Positions 8,186 to 15,867 of a stretch of DNA of 64,000 nt are shown here, piece after piece. The notes below the pieces were generated by a model that searched no databases, was not told the DNA's origin, and was given only the letters and a program-made list of their open reading frames with translations. The stretch's first letter is position 1. Each line of letters opens with the position of its first letter. Origin of the DNA: Geminicoccaceae bacterium (lineage in GTDB: Bacteria > Pseudomonadota > Alphaproteobacteria > Geminicoccales > Geminicoccaceae); contig JACKIM010000001.1 of the NCBI GenBank assembly GCA_020638465.1, positions 124,001 to 188,000 on the forward strand, written 5' to 3'. Position numbers and translations under genes: made by a program.

Positions 8186-9784
8186 TCAGACCTTGGCGGC
8201 GGTGACGAGCTGGGCGAGTGGTGGGATTTCTGTCGTGTATGGTACGGCGAGTCGGTGGCCGAGGAGCTGGAAGAAGGAGACGTCGAGTTTCTGGCAGGTT
8301 TTCATGCAGCCGAGCAGGGTATCGCGTGCCTGACGGCCGGCATCGGACCAGGTGCCGCCGGAGATCTTGCGTTTGGTGACGTGGCAGCGGATGTCGTTTT
8401 CCGAGCCGTTGGTGTGCAGGGGGATTTCGGGTCGGTCGAGGACCAGGAGGAGTTCCGGTTTGCGGGCATGCAGGCGTGCGAGCAGGCGATCGAGGGTGGC
8501 GAAACCGGTCTTGCGCTTGAAGATGCGGTCGAAGCGGGCACGGAGCTGGGCAGCTCGCGACCTTTGCGGGGCTTGTTTGTAAGCCTTGAGATCGGCGTAG
8601 AACCACCAGACGAGCTGGCGGAGGAGATCGATGGCACGTCTTTGGCTTTCATTGAAGCCGACGAGCTTGTGGATCAGGCGCTCGGCATGAACCCAACAGA
8701 GTGCATGTTGGCCGACGCGGAACTGTCCGGCGCCATCGGAGACGATGACGGTATCGTTCAGCAGACCGTGGTGGTGGATGCTGCCCCACAGTGCGGCCTC
8801 GGTGGCGATTTTGACCGGGTCGGGGTGAACATCGAGTTGATCGATACCGAGTTCGCCCAGATGGGCCGAGAAGGCGCCGCGATCGGCGAATGTCCTGGTG
8901 TCATGCGCCTCCAGCCGGGCGATCACGGAGCCTGCCAGCGCATGTTTGCGCATGTAGCTGAAGGCGTCGTCATTGAGGACATAACCGCCATGACCGGCGC
9001 GCAGCAGTTCGAGAAAATTCACCCGGCTCTTGGAAAACGTCGTCGCGAAGTGGGTGAAGCGGTCATCGCCGATCTGGGTGGTGAAGCCGTTTTTGGCGCC
9101 ATGCCGGGCGCCGGTGTCATCGACGGTGATCCATTTCGCGCTCTCGAGACCGGCGCGGAACAGCTCCGTGGCCTCGTCATGCAAATCGCCTGGATCATTG
9201 TTCAACAGCCGGATGACCTGGCACTTGGAAATGACGATGCCGATCTCGTTCAGCATCGCCGTCAAGCGTTCCGTCGTGACCTGGCCCTGGACGTGCTGCA
9301 GAATGATGAACCGCACCAGTTCAGGCCCGAAATGCCCGCACAAGCCCTGGGGCAACGGCGCTGTCACCGTTCGCCCGTCCGGCGTCATCCAGCGCTCCCG
9401 GCGATAGCGGATCACCCGGCTCTCCAGCCGCAGATCCTGCACGACAAAATCCTCATACCCCTTGAACCGCGAGCCGGGCGGCGCCTCAACCCCGAGCTTC
9501 TGCTCCTCGCTCACCACAGGAACCCGCCGGCTGGCCTTCGACGAACCACCCCGCTTGCCCTTGCCGCCTCGCTTGCCTGTGGCCGTCGATGTTCCGGCCT
9601 TCGCTGCCATCCCCGACGGTTTGATCTTCGGCCGCCCTTTCAGCCCCTTGAGCCGGGCAATCTCATCCCGCAATGCTGCATTCTCCGCCTCCAGCAAAGC
9701 GACGCGCTCCAGCAGCGCCGCAACCAAATCGCGGAGATCATCAAGGCCGAGTGTGGCGAGGTTGGTGGCATTGGGCTTGGACAT
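8186..9784 (-). CDS. IS66-family transposase
   Basis: This 532-aa DDE transposase occupies nearly the whole element. A leucine-zipper-like coiled coil lies at residues ~15-50 (LVAALLERVALLEAENAALRD register), followed by a basic Gly/Lys linker. The catalytic core contains WITVDDTGARH, VIVSDGAGQF with HALCWVHAERL, and the terminal HTNGSENDIRCHVTKRKISGG region with the catalytic Glu. Length matches the family. The ATG at 9784 follows the long coiled-coil start without alternatives. No defect was seen, so the protein is likely functional. Confidence 0.95.
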   Translation of the reverse strand: MSKPNATNLATLGLDDLRDLVAALLERVALLEAENAALRDEIARLKGLKGRPKIKPSGMAAKAGTSTATGKRGGKGKRGGSSKASRRVPVVSEEQKLGVEAPPGSRFKGYEDFVVQDLRLESRVIRYRRERWMTPDGRTVTAPLPQGLCGHFGPELVRFIILQHVQGQVTTERLTAMLNEIGIVISKCQVIRLLNNDPGDLHDEATELFRAGLESAKWITVDDTGARHGAKNGFTTQIGDDRFTHFATTFSKSRVNFLELLRAGHGGYVLNDDAFSYMRKHALAGSVIARLEAHDTRTFADRGAFSAHLGELGIDQLDVHPDPVKIATEAALWGSIHHHGLLNDTVIVSDGAGQFRVGQHALCWVHAERLIHKLVGFNESQRRAIDLLRQLVWWFYADLKAYKQAPQRSRAAQLRARFDRIFKRKTGFATLDRLLARLHARKPELLLVLDRPEIPLHTNGSENDIRCHVTKRKISGGTWSDAGRQARDTLLGCMKTCQKLDVSFFQLLGHRLAVPYTTEIPPLAQLVTAAKV

Positions 9785-9873
9785 AACAAACTTGAATCAC
9801 GTCCCATCGCTCTTGGGAATCGAGAACATATTCTTATTCCATGCGCGCAGATCAAGCCTCAAAAATCCAGTCC

Positions 9874-9896
9874 GCCCGGACTTTTGCACCGGTTAC
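9874..9896. repeat. IS66 right terminal inverted repeat
   Basis: It ends TTTTGCACCGGTTAC and is the inverse of the left terminal repeat at 8161. Confidence 0.9.
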
Positions 9897-9904
9897 CGTC
9901 AAGG
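9897..9904 (+). repeat. 8-bp target duplication, right side of IS66 element
   Basis: CGTCAAGG, identical to 8153-8160, directly follows the IS66 right end. Confidence 0.93.
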
Positions 9905-9948
9905 CGAGCAACCATCGAAAGAAACAGTTCGAATTCCTCATTGCGCAT
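9905..9948 (-). pseudogene. IS1595-family transposase, N-terminal fragment
   Basis: Begins with ATG at 9948 and encodes MRNEEFELFLSMVAR before the IS66 insertion point. Fused in frame to 8160 it restores the sequence ...MVARLDVEQKQRLEAALAGG, a normal start for this family. Confidence 0.88.
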
Positions 9949-10010
9949 CAGTCGGTTCTCCCAAATTCATGGAGAACATAACATGAACAACAGCTAATGG
10001 GAACTGAGCC

Positions 10011-10018
10011 ACTTCTTT
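10011..10018 (+). repeat. 8-bp target duplication, right side of IS1595 element
   Basis: ACTTCTTT, the same octamer as 6564-6571, lies directly outside the right end GAACTGAGCC. Confidence 0.9.
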
Positions 10019-10137
10019 TCTAGCGCAAGATCATGATGGGCCGTCGACGATCTCCCTGAAGCGTCCGGACGTCGCAATTCCGGGCCAGGCTGCTGTTCTT
10101 CGGTCTGATTGCCCAATCTCCTGACCGAGCCGTTGTC

Positions 10138-10629
10138 CTATGACTGCCCGCCACCATCGGGACTGGCGTGGACGGCAAAGGCTTGCAGCCGGGTTTCCTG
10201 CGGTCTGATCCAGCGATATTCCTCACGCACGCCGGCAGAGGTCAGGCTGCGGGCAACCGTCAACACGGTGTTGGGGTCGTGATCGGCGCAAAGGTCGGTC
10301 ATGTGGCGCATCTCCTCCCCGGCGACCGGCAAGGCCACATCAATCGAAGGGGCGCCGTAGTGGCTGACGAAATGCCCGGCCAGCCGATGGGTCAGCGCTG
10401 CACATTCGCCAGGCGTGATTCGTGTCACGGCAACGAAGGTGACGCGACCGAAGCTGTCCAGCCCCAACCAGCCATTGGCAAAGGCCTGGCGCGCCTTGCC
10501 GCTCAGATCGGCGTCGGTCCAGTTGGAAAATTCGAACCCGCCGCTTATCGCCCATTCGCCTGTCACCGCCGGGCGATGAAAGATACGACTGTCACTTTCG
10601 TCGAAATGCACGGCACGGGCAAGGTACAT
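10138..10629 (-). CDS. DUF6505-like protein of the formate dehydrogenase locus
   Basis: A 163-aa soluble protein with no recognisable catalytic motif. It reads like the DUF6505 family I remember from alphaproteobacterial formate dehydrogenase clusters (start MYLARAVHFDESDSRIF, then GEWAISGGFEFSNW); the family name is from memory. It is the last gene of a five-gene minus-strand run, starting one base after the stop of the lipoate-ligase-like gene with GGAG just upstream. It is probably a small accessory or assembly protein. Function unknown. Confidence 0.7.
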   Translation of the reverse strand: MYLARAVHFDESDSRIFHRPAVTGEWAISGGFEFSNWTDADLSGKARQAFANGWLGLDSFGRVTFVAVTRITPGECAALTHRLAGHFVSHYGAPSIDVALPVAGEEMRHMTDLCADHDPNTVLTVARSLTSAGVREEYRWIRPQETRLQAFAVHASPDGGGQS

Positions 10630-10630
10630 G

Positions 10631-11335
10631 TCAGGTCTCCGGAATTGCGGACAGGGGCTCGGCGGTCGCAGCTTCACCCTGCAAGGCAGTCCTTGCGAAG
10701 TCCCCGTCAAGCCCCGGGCAACCGCCCTCGCCCCGTTCCATGCACAACCCCTGCCATTCGCGCATCAAAACGGAGCGACCCAGCCGGTTGTCCAGGCACG
10801 ACAGCCAGTAAAGGCTGTGGCGGCCCCATGCGCCCAGAAGGTCGGATGCTGTCAGCGGACACCCTTCCCCGGCCAGCGAAGTCTGCCCCGGCATCTCGCC
10901 GCCTTCCGTTCCGTTCGCGGAACGCAGTGTCACGTCGCAACCGACCACCAGCCAGTCCGGGACGACCGCCGGATCGCATGTTGCCGCCGCCACGCGAAAC
11001 CCGCCTGCCCGGGCACCGTTGAGCCACAGGACGCCATCCCGCCCCAGCAGGAGTTGCAATTCGCTCGGGCCGAGACTGCCGATCGCATTCTGCATCCCGA
11101 CCATACAGGCCGGCAATGCCGCCATCGCACGGACCAATGCCACGTCAGGGGCGAGGACCATCGCCGCCTGCAAGGTCCGGGCGGTTTCCCGCCAGCATAC
11201 CAGACCCGCGTCCACGCCCGCCATGGCCCGCCCGCGGGCAACCTGCATCGGTTCGTCGACACAGGCCAGTGCGGACATCAGCGGCGGCAGATCGGGTACC
11301 GGGCCCGGCCGGTGTCGCGACGGACCGGACATCAT
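10631..11335 (-). CDS. Biotin/lipoate protein ligase-like protein (DUF4444-type)
   Basis: A 234-aa protein resembling the biotin/lipoate A/B ligase fold proteins found beside alphaproteobacterial formate dehydrogenase genes: VVLAP-type strand, then LGPSELQLLLGRDGVLWLNG, PDWLVVG, TSLAGEG and GRHSLYWL. The RRxxGGG and catalytic Lys motifs of true LplA/BirA are not visible, so ligase activity is questionable. It may bind a cofactor or a pterin-like ligand instead. The ATG at 11335 overlaps the Mrp stop codon (ATGA). Confidence 0.72.
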   Translation of the reverse strand: MMSGPSRHRPGPVPDLPPLMSALACVDEPMQVARGRAMAGVDAGLVCWRETARTLQAAMVLAPDVALVRAMAALPACMVGMQNAIGSLGPSELQLLLGRDGVLWLNGARAGGFRVAAATCDPAVVPDWLVVGCDVTLRSANGTEGGEMPGQTSLAGEGCPLTASDLLGAWGRHSLYWLSCLDNRLGRSVLMREWQGLCMERGEGGCPGLDGDFARTALQGEAATAEPLSAIPET

Positions 11336-12384
11336 GCGTGGCCGACCCCGATCAGCCGGCGGGCAAGTTCGCGGAAGCTCCTGGCCTGCTCGCTGCATGC
11401 ATCGCTGACGACGATCGGCGCACCGCCATCGGCAGCAGTCCGGATGGACAGATGCAGCGGTATTTCGACCAGCAATGGCACACCCAGACGTTCCGCCTCG
11501 GCCCTCACGCCGCCATCGCCGAAGATGTGCTCGCGCGCGCCGCAGGTCGCGCAGACATGGACCGACATGTTCTCGACCAGTCCAAGGATCGGCACGTGCA
11601 TCTTGCGCAACATGTCGATCCCCTTGCGCGCATCCAGCAGGGCGATGTCCTGCGGGGTCGAGACAATGATCGCACCATCGACGCGCACCTTCTGGGCCAA
11701 TGTCATCTGCACGTCGCCCGTTCCGGGAGGCAGGTCAACGATCAGGACATCGAGCGCTCCCCATTGCACCTGGAACAGCATCTGCTGGAGAGCCCCCATC
11801 AGCATCGGGCCGCGCCAGATCACGGCCTCGTCCTCCGAGGTCAACAGGCCGAGGCTCATCAGCGTGACGCCATGGTTGCGCAACGGCAGGATGGTCCGGC
11901 CATCGGGACTGGCCGGGCGGCCGCTCACACCCAGCATGCGGGGCTGGCTGGGACCATAGACATCGGCATCAAGCAGCCCCACGCGGCGCCCTTCGGCGGC
12001 CAGTGCCGTTGCCAGATTGGCAGCCACCGTGGACTTGCCGACACCGCCCTTGCCGGATGCGATGGTAATCACGTTCCGGATACCCGGAACCGGTTCGGGA
12101 CCCGACGTCGCGGCCGGCCCCAGATCCGGTGGCGGCCGCTGCGAATGCGCCGTCATCGCGATCGCCACCCGGTTCGCTCCCATCTGGTGCAACACCTCTT
12201 CCGCAGCGGCCTTCACCGCCTGCATCTGGGGAGCGGCCTGCTGGGCGATCTCCATCACGAACCGCACGGAATCGCCATCGACCATCAGCGCACGGACCAG
12301 ACCGGCGTCCACCATGTCCCGACCGGAAAGCGGGTCGGTAACGGTCTTCAGCGCGGCGAGGACGTCATCTCGCGTCAGGCTCAA
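11332..12384 (-). CDS. Mrp/ApbC family Fe-S carrier P-loop ATPase
   Basis: A 350-aa Mrp/NBP35-type ATPase, which binds and transfers 4Fe-4S clusters. The N-terminal DUF59-like domain (residues 1-80) starts LTRDDVLAALKTVTDPLSG. The deviant Walker A is ASGKGGVGKST, followed by LDADVYGPSQPRMLG and DLPPGTGDVQ. The CxxC motif CATCG that holds the bridging cluster lies near residue 285. Translation seems to begin at a TTG overlapping the previous stop. In this place it probably supplies Fe-S clusters to the polyferredoxin and formate dehydrogenase subunits, as a second copy beside any housekeeping Mrp. Confidence 0.92.
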   Translation of the reverse strand: MSLTRDDVLAALKTVTDPLSGRDMVDAGLVRALMVDGDSVRFVMEIAQQAAPQMQAVKAAAEEVLHQMGANRVAIAMTAHSQRPPPDLGPAATSGPEPVPGIRNVITIASGKGGVGKSTVAANLATALAAEGRRVGLLDADVYGPSQPRMLGVSGRPASPDGRTILPLRNHGVTLMSLGLLTSEDEAVIWRGPMLMGALQQMLFQVQWGALDVLIVDLPPGTGDVQMTLAQKVRVDGAIIVSTPQDIALLDARKGIDMLRKMHVPILGLVENMSVHVCATCGAREHIFGDGGVRAEAERLGVPLLVEIPLHLSIRTAADGGAPIVVSDACSEQARSFRELARRLIGVGHA

Positions 12385-12572
12385 TCGGAAGGCCCCATAA
12401 TTTCACCAGTGACGACATGCTCCAGATCGAGTTCTTCAACGGTCAGCACCACCTTGACCTTGAACGGACCCCTTGCTTCGGCGTTGCGCACAGCTTCTTC
12501 GATCACCTGTTGCGACGTCACGCCAACCTGCTTGAGGAACTTGCGCATCGACATATTGAATTCGTCATTCAT
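12381..12572 (-). CDS. Small DUF6494-like protein (63 aa)
   Basis: MNDEFNMSMRKFLKQVGVTS is followed by a short amphipathic helix and the strand KVKVVLTVEELDLEH. It looks like the DUF6494 family associated with formate dehydrogenase loci; the name is from memory. Its start overlaps the end of the polyferredoxin gene and its stop overlaps the Mrp start, so translation of all three is coupled. Role unknown; a partner of Mrp or of the polyferredoxin is plausible. Confidence 0.74.
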   Translation of the reverse strand: MNDEFNMSMRKFLKQVGVTSQQVIEEAVRNAEARGPFKVKVVLTVEELDLEHVVTGEIMGPSD

Positions 12573-14508
12573 CCGTCTCATCCCTTCTGAGATAATCTTC
12601 GGTCGTACGCGGGCGACGCAGTCCCATCGCCATGGGATTTTCACCGCGGAAGTGGGCCTCGACCCGGCAATCCTCGCACATCCGGATGAGCCGCGATTGC
12701 ACGCTGCCGGCAAACATCGGATGCTGGCCTTCCAGCTTCTCGACGATCCGGCGGATCGTCGACGCCGTCCCGAACGGCTTGCCGCATTCAATGCAGGCAA
12801 AGGGCTCTTCTTCGTGCAGGATGCGCGCCGAAAGCGCCCCATCACGGGGATCGAAGCGCGGATTCAGCCCGATTGCGCCTTCCGGACAGATCGTGACGCA
12901 CAGACCGCACTGCAGGCAGGCATCCTCCTGGAAGCGCAGTTGCGGACGTTCGGGATTGTCCATCAACGCCCCCGATGGACATAGCGAGACGCAGGACAGG
13001 CACAACGTACAGGCGCCACGATCCAGCACCACCTCGCCATAGGGAGCCCCGGCAGGCAACGGCACCGGGTCGGTGAGGCCAAGCGCCCTTGCCGACAGCC
13101 GGGCGATCTGGCGGCGATTGCCCATCGGCAGAACCGGCGCCACGGGGTCGGGGGTATTCCCGTCATAAAGCACATCGGACAACCCATCCGGATCGGCCAC
13201 ATCCAGCAGCGACAGGCGATCCCCGGCACCCATCGCACGGGCCAGCGCCAGTTCGTCCTGCAACGGTCCGACTTCGGTACGCGGACCGGGCAGAACCGTC
13301 ACCGACGCGAAGCCCAGCGCCAGCGATGCCAGCGCCTCGGCATGGCCGAAGGCGTTCAATGCGGTGATCTCCAGCGGCAGGACATCGGCAGGCAGCCCCC
13401 TTCCCGAACGGGCGGAAAGGCGGATCATCTGCGCCCCGTGATCGTCGTGAACGAGCAGGCGCGGAGACCTGCCGCCGGCCCTGCGGTAGGTCGCGGCCAG
13501 CACCTCAAGCCGGCGCAGCAGATGAGCCAGAGGCGGTGTCTCACAGGTGATGGCACCTGATGGGCAGACAGAGGAGCAACCGCCGCAACCAGCGCAGACA
13601 TGCGGATCGACAACGACATGATCCCCCTCGGGCGCAAGCGCACCGGTCGGGCAGACATTCAGGCACCGGGTACATCCGGTCTTGCTGGCACGGGAATGGG
13701 CACAGGACGACGGATCGACACGAATGTGCAAGGGCTTTTCGAACACGCCCACCATCTGTGCAGCGTCGGCCAGCAGCTCCGCCACCGCACGGGGGCTGTC
13801 CGGATCGGCACGCAGATAACCGTCGCGTTTTTCATGCGCGGGAAACAGCGGCCTGTCGCCCGACAGATCCACCACCACATCGCAATTCGACCGGGCTCCG
13901 TCCCTCGGTCCGGTGAAGCGCGGTGGGCCACGCCCCGCGGGATCGAGCATCTGCAACCGGTCGATCCGGACGGAAAAGCGCCCAAGGCTGCCTGTCACGC
14001 CGGCCAGGCGTCCTACGACGACCTGGAAGGCGGCAGGCGCTTCGACCAGATCCGGTGTCGCCGGCAGCAACACGGTCACCGCCATCGTCCGCGAAAGCAC
14101 CTCTGCCGCGGCCAGCGCGGGACCGGCATCGCCAACGACCAGCACCGTTCCGCCGCTCTCGACGTCCATGACCGGCGTTTCCGCTGCAGGCAACAGCGCC
14201 TCGGCCAGAAGGGCGGCCTGCTTGGGCGCGGGATCGGCGTCGTCGCTCCAGCCGGCACGATCGCGGATGTCCACGCACTGCGGCACGGGTCGCCCAACTC
14301 CTGCGGCCATCGCACCGAAGCGGGCCGCTTCCTGCCCGCAGGCGATCACGATCTCCCCCTCACGGAGTGCCGTCAGCACCTGCTCCATCTCGGTCGTGCA
14401 GAGGGCCGAGTGGACACGCGACACCGTACGGCCGGTTGCGGCGGCGATCCGGTCGGCATCGACCGGTTGGCTGGCAGCACAGTTGCACAGAAGAATCGTT
14501 CGGTTCAT
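12565..14508 (-). CDS. Multi-cluster 4Fe-4S ferredoxin protein of the formate dehydrogenase locus
   Basis: A 647-aa cytosolic iron-sulfur protein. The start MNRTILLCNCAASQP carries a CNC motif, and the next ~230 residues resemble a domain with a nucleotide-binding loop (VLVVGDAGPALAAAEVL). Ferredoxin motifs follow: CTRCLNVCPTGAL and CAGCGGCSSVCPSGAI in the middle, CTLCLSCVSLCPSGAL and CLQCGLCVTICPEGAI near the C-terminus. A last Cys set (CIECGKPFG ... CEDCR) closes the protein, giving at least four clusters. Such a protein could pass electrons or deliver clusters during formate dehydrogenase maturation. It is the first gene of the minus-strand arm, divergent from DUF3305. I chose the ATG at 14508 because sequence upstream is unlike coding DNA. 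Confidence 0.86.
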   Translation of the reverse strand: MNRTILLCNCAASQPVDADRIAAATGRTVSRVHSALCTTEMEQVLTALREGEIVIACGQEAARFGAMAAGVGRPVPQCVDIRDRAGWSDDADPAPKQAALLAEALLPAAETPVMDVESGGTVLVVGDAGPALAAAEVLSRTMAVTVLLPATPDLVEAPAAFQVVVGRLAGVTGSLGRFSVRIDRLQMLDPAGRGPPRFTGPRDGARSNCDVVVDLSGDRPLFPAHEKRDGYLRADPDSPRAVAELLADAAQMVGVFEKPLHIRVDPSSCAHSRASKTGCTRCLNVCPTGALAPEGDHVVVDPHVCAGCGGCSSVCPSGAITCETPPLAHLLRRLEVLAATYRRAGGRSPRLLVHDDHGAQMIRLSARSGRGLPADVLPLEITALNAFGHAEALASLALGFASVTVLPGPRTEVGPLQDELALARAMGAGDRLSLLDVADPDGLSDVLYDGNTPDPVAPVLPMGNRRQIARLSARALGLTDPVPLPAGAPYGEVVLDRGACTLCLSCVSLCPSGALMDNPERPQLRFQEDACLQCGLCVTICPEGAIGLNPRFDPRDGALSARILHEEEPFACIECGKPFGTASTIRRIVEKLEGQHPMFAGSVQSRLIRMCEDCRVEAHFRGENPMAMGLRRPRTTEDYLRRDETDE

Positions 14509-14704
14509 GGATGCGTCTGTTTGTTGACCCATCCGGACTAAGCATGAACCGCTTCCGACCTCAAGGAATATGGGAAACGACGGGAAATATCTCCCCAGCT
14601 TCAACTTTTCTTGCATGAACGGAAGTTTCCTTGCAATCCTTTGCGGGTTTTGGAAACCTGTTCGCGCTTGGATGTGGCCGAAAACCGGATGGAGAACCGT
14701 AAAA
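14509..14704. promoter_or_regulatory. Divergent promoter region of the formate dehydrogenase locus
   Basis: A 196-base region separates the two outward-facing arms, so promoters for both must lie here or in the flanking starts. It is less GC-rich than its surroundings and contains repeated GGAAA/TTTCC tracts. I found no clear FNR box (TTGAT-N4-ATCAA) or sigma-54 element, so the regulator is not evident. Confidence 0.6.
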
Positions 14705-15271
14705 ATGGCGCTGGTCCGCGCCCATCTGCCGGTGGGAATCGTCGTGCGTCGCGCACCCGGCGTGACACGTTGGGCCAGGTGGTCGTGGCGGGTCAGTGCC
14801 GTCCTGCCGGGCGCCGCGCAGGCCGACTGGCGGGAACTGCGGCGCGAAGGTGATACCGTCGAGTACCATGCCGCCACTCTCCCGCTGGAGCTGTGGTCGT
14901 CGGATACGGAAGCCTATTGCCTCGCGCTGGAATCCCGAGTGCCCGGCGTTACCGTGGTGATGCAGCCCGACAACCGCCCTGACGCCGTGATGCCATGGCG
15001 CCCGACCCATATCACCGCATCCGTTCACGAAGGGCAGGACTACGGGGATGCGGGCGAGGCAATACTGGAATATGTCCCCATGCCTCCCGCTCTGGTCGCC
15101 TGGGTCAAGGATTTCATCGACACGCATCATCGGAACGAAGCCTTTGTCAAGCGCAGGCGCGACAGCAAGCGCGTCGATCTGGTCGAGGACGGAATAGGCG
15201 ATCCGCGCATCCGGCAGGTCAGCGATGTCTATCGTGCCCCCCATCCCGAACAACGAAAGGCGGCCGGCTGA
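14705..15271 (+). CDS. DUF3305 domain protein
   Basis: A 188-aa protein of the DUF3305 family, found almost only beside formate dehydrogenase genes in proteobacteria. Family features are PVGIVVRRAPGVTRWARWSW at the N-terminus, AVLPGA, LELWSSDTEAY, and the C-terminal VPMPPALVAWVKDFI...FVKRRRD. No catalytic residues are obvious and no signal peptide or membrane helix is present, so it probably acts in the cytosol. The ATG at 14705 is preferred over an upstream ATG because the conserved block begins here. It overlaps DUF3306 by one base (TGATG). Confidence 0.9.
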   Translation: MALVRAHLPVGIVVRRAPGVTRWARWSWRVSAVLPGAAQADWRELRREGDTVEYHAATLPLELWSSDTEAYCLALESRVPGVTVVMQPDNRPDAVMPWRPTHITASVHEGQDYGDAGEAILEYVPMPPALVAWVKDFIDTHHRNEAFVKRRRDSKRVDLVEDGIGDPRIRQVSDVYRAPHPEQRKAAG

Positions 15272-15867
15272 TGACCGATTTCTGGTCCCGCCGCCGTGCT
15301 GCCGTTGCGGCGAAGGAAACGATGGATATCGAGGCACGGGAACTGGCATCCCTACGCCTGGTGCAGGAAGGAATGACCGAGTCCGAGTTGCTCGCTAGTC
15401 TGGAACTGCCCGATCCCGACGACATGACCGCAGGTGATGATTTCTCCGCGTTTTTGCGCCGTGAGGTACCGGAGTTCCTGCGCCGTCGGGCCTTGCGTAC
15501 CCTGTGGCGATCCAGCCCGGTACTGGCCAATCTGGACGGTCTGGTCGATCATGGCGAGGACTTTTCCGACACCGCTACCGTGGTACCGGGAATGCGCACG
15601 GCCTATCAGGTGGGGCGAGGTATGCTGGACCATGTCACGGCTCGTGCCCGTCACGATACCGACAAACTCGCCGACGACGGCGCTATCGAGCAGGTCGCAG
15701 ATAGCGGCCAGCCGAGCGGATCCTTGGAGCGAAGCCGGGTATCACGCATCCGGCAGTCCGCTGCCCCCGGGACACTGTCGCCGCCGGCATCGCCAGTGGC
15801 ATCGACGGAACCTGCCGCACCGATGCCGCGACACATGCAGTTCCGCTTTCACGAGGACGGCGCATGA
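15271..15867 (+). CDS. DUF3306 domain protein
   Basis: A 198-aa protein with the DUF3306 start MTDFWSRRRAAVAA, the DPDDMTAGDDFSAFL segment, and RRRALRTLWRSSPVLANLDGL, followed by a low-complexity Pro/Ala/Thr tail. DUF3306 regularly follows DUF3305 in formate dehydrogenase operons; function is unknown but assembly or delivery of cofactor is likely. Start and stop overlap both neighbours (TGATG and ATGA), which supports translational coupling. Confidence 0.9.
   Translation: MTDFWSRRRAAVAAKETMDIEARELASLRLVQEGMTESELLASLELPDPDDMTAGDDFSAFLRREVPEFLRRRALRTLWRSSPVLANLDGLVDHGEDFSDTATVVPGMRTAYQVGRGMLDHVTARARHDTDKLADDGAIEQVADSGQPSGSLERSRVSRIRQSAAPGTLSPPASPVASTEPAAPMPRHMQFRFHEDGA

Larger units (their letters stand above)
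8161..9896 (-). mobile_element. IS66-family element, apparently complete (1736 bp)
   Basis: Terminal inverted repeats are exact for at least 22 bases: the left end starts GTAACCGGTGCAAAAGTCCG and the right end finishes CGGACTTTTGCACCGGTTAC. The element is flanked by an 8-bp direct repeat. It holds one long transposase gene and no TnpA/TnpB accessory genes, as in the ISBst12-like subgroup. It interrupts the IS1595 transposase. Perfect ends, duplication and open gene point to a recent event. Confidence 0.93.
6572..10010 (-). mobile_element. IS1595-family element carrying two nested insertions
   Basis: The ends are GGCTCAGTTC (6572-6581) and its inverse GAACTGAGCC (10001-10010), flanked by the 8-bp direct repeat ACTTCTTT. 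Its own transposase is on the minus strand, split by an IS66 element at 8161-9896, and its left end is invaded by an IS200/IS605 element. Subtracting both leaves roughly 1.05 kb, the normal size for IS1595-type elements. The element is inserted just downstream of tRNA-Pro and appears immobile on its own because its transposase is interrupted. Confidence 0.88.

Noticed and set aside
8168..9997. Very long plus-strand open frame (609 codons) across the IS66 element
   Set aside because: It is antisense to a clear IS66 transposase with catalytic motifs; high GC makes long antisense frames common here.
6564..10018. Genomic island integrated at the tRNA
   Set aside because: No integrase, no tRNA-end repeat and no cargo; the material is only nested insertion sequences with their own duplications.
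14509..14704. FNR-type operator in the FDH divergent promoter
   Set aside because: No TTGAT-N4-ATCAA match close enough could be found by eye.
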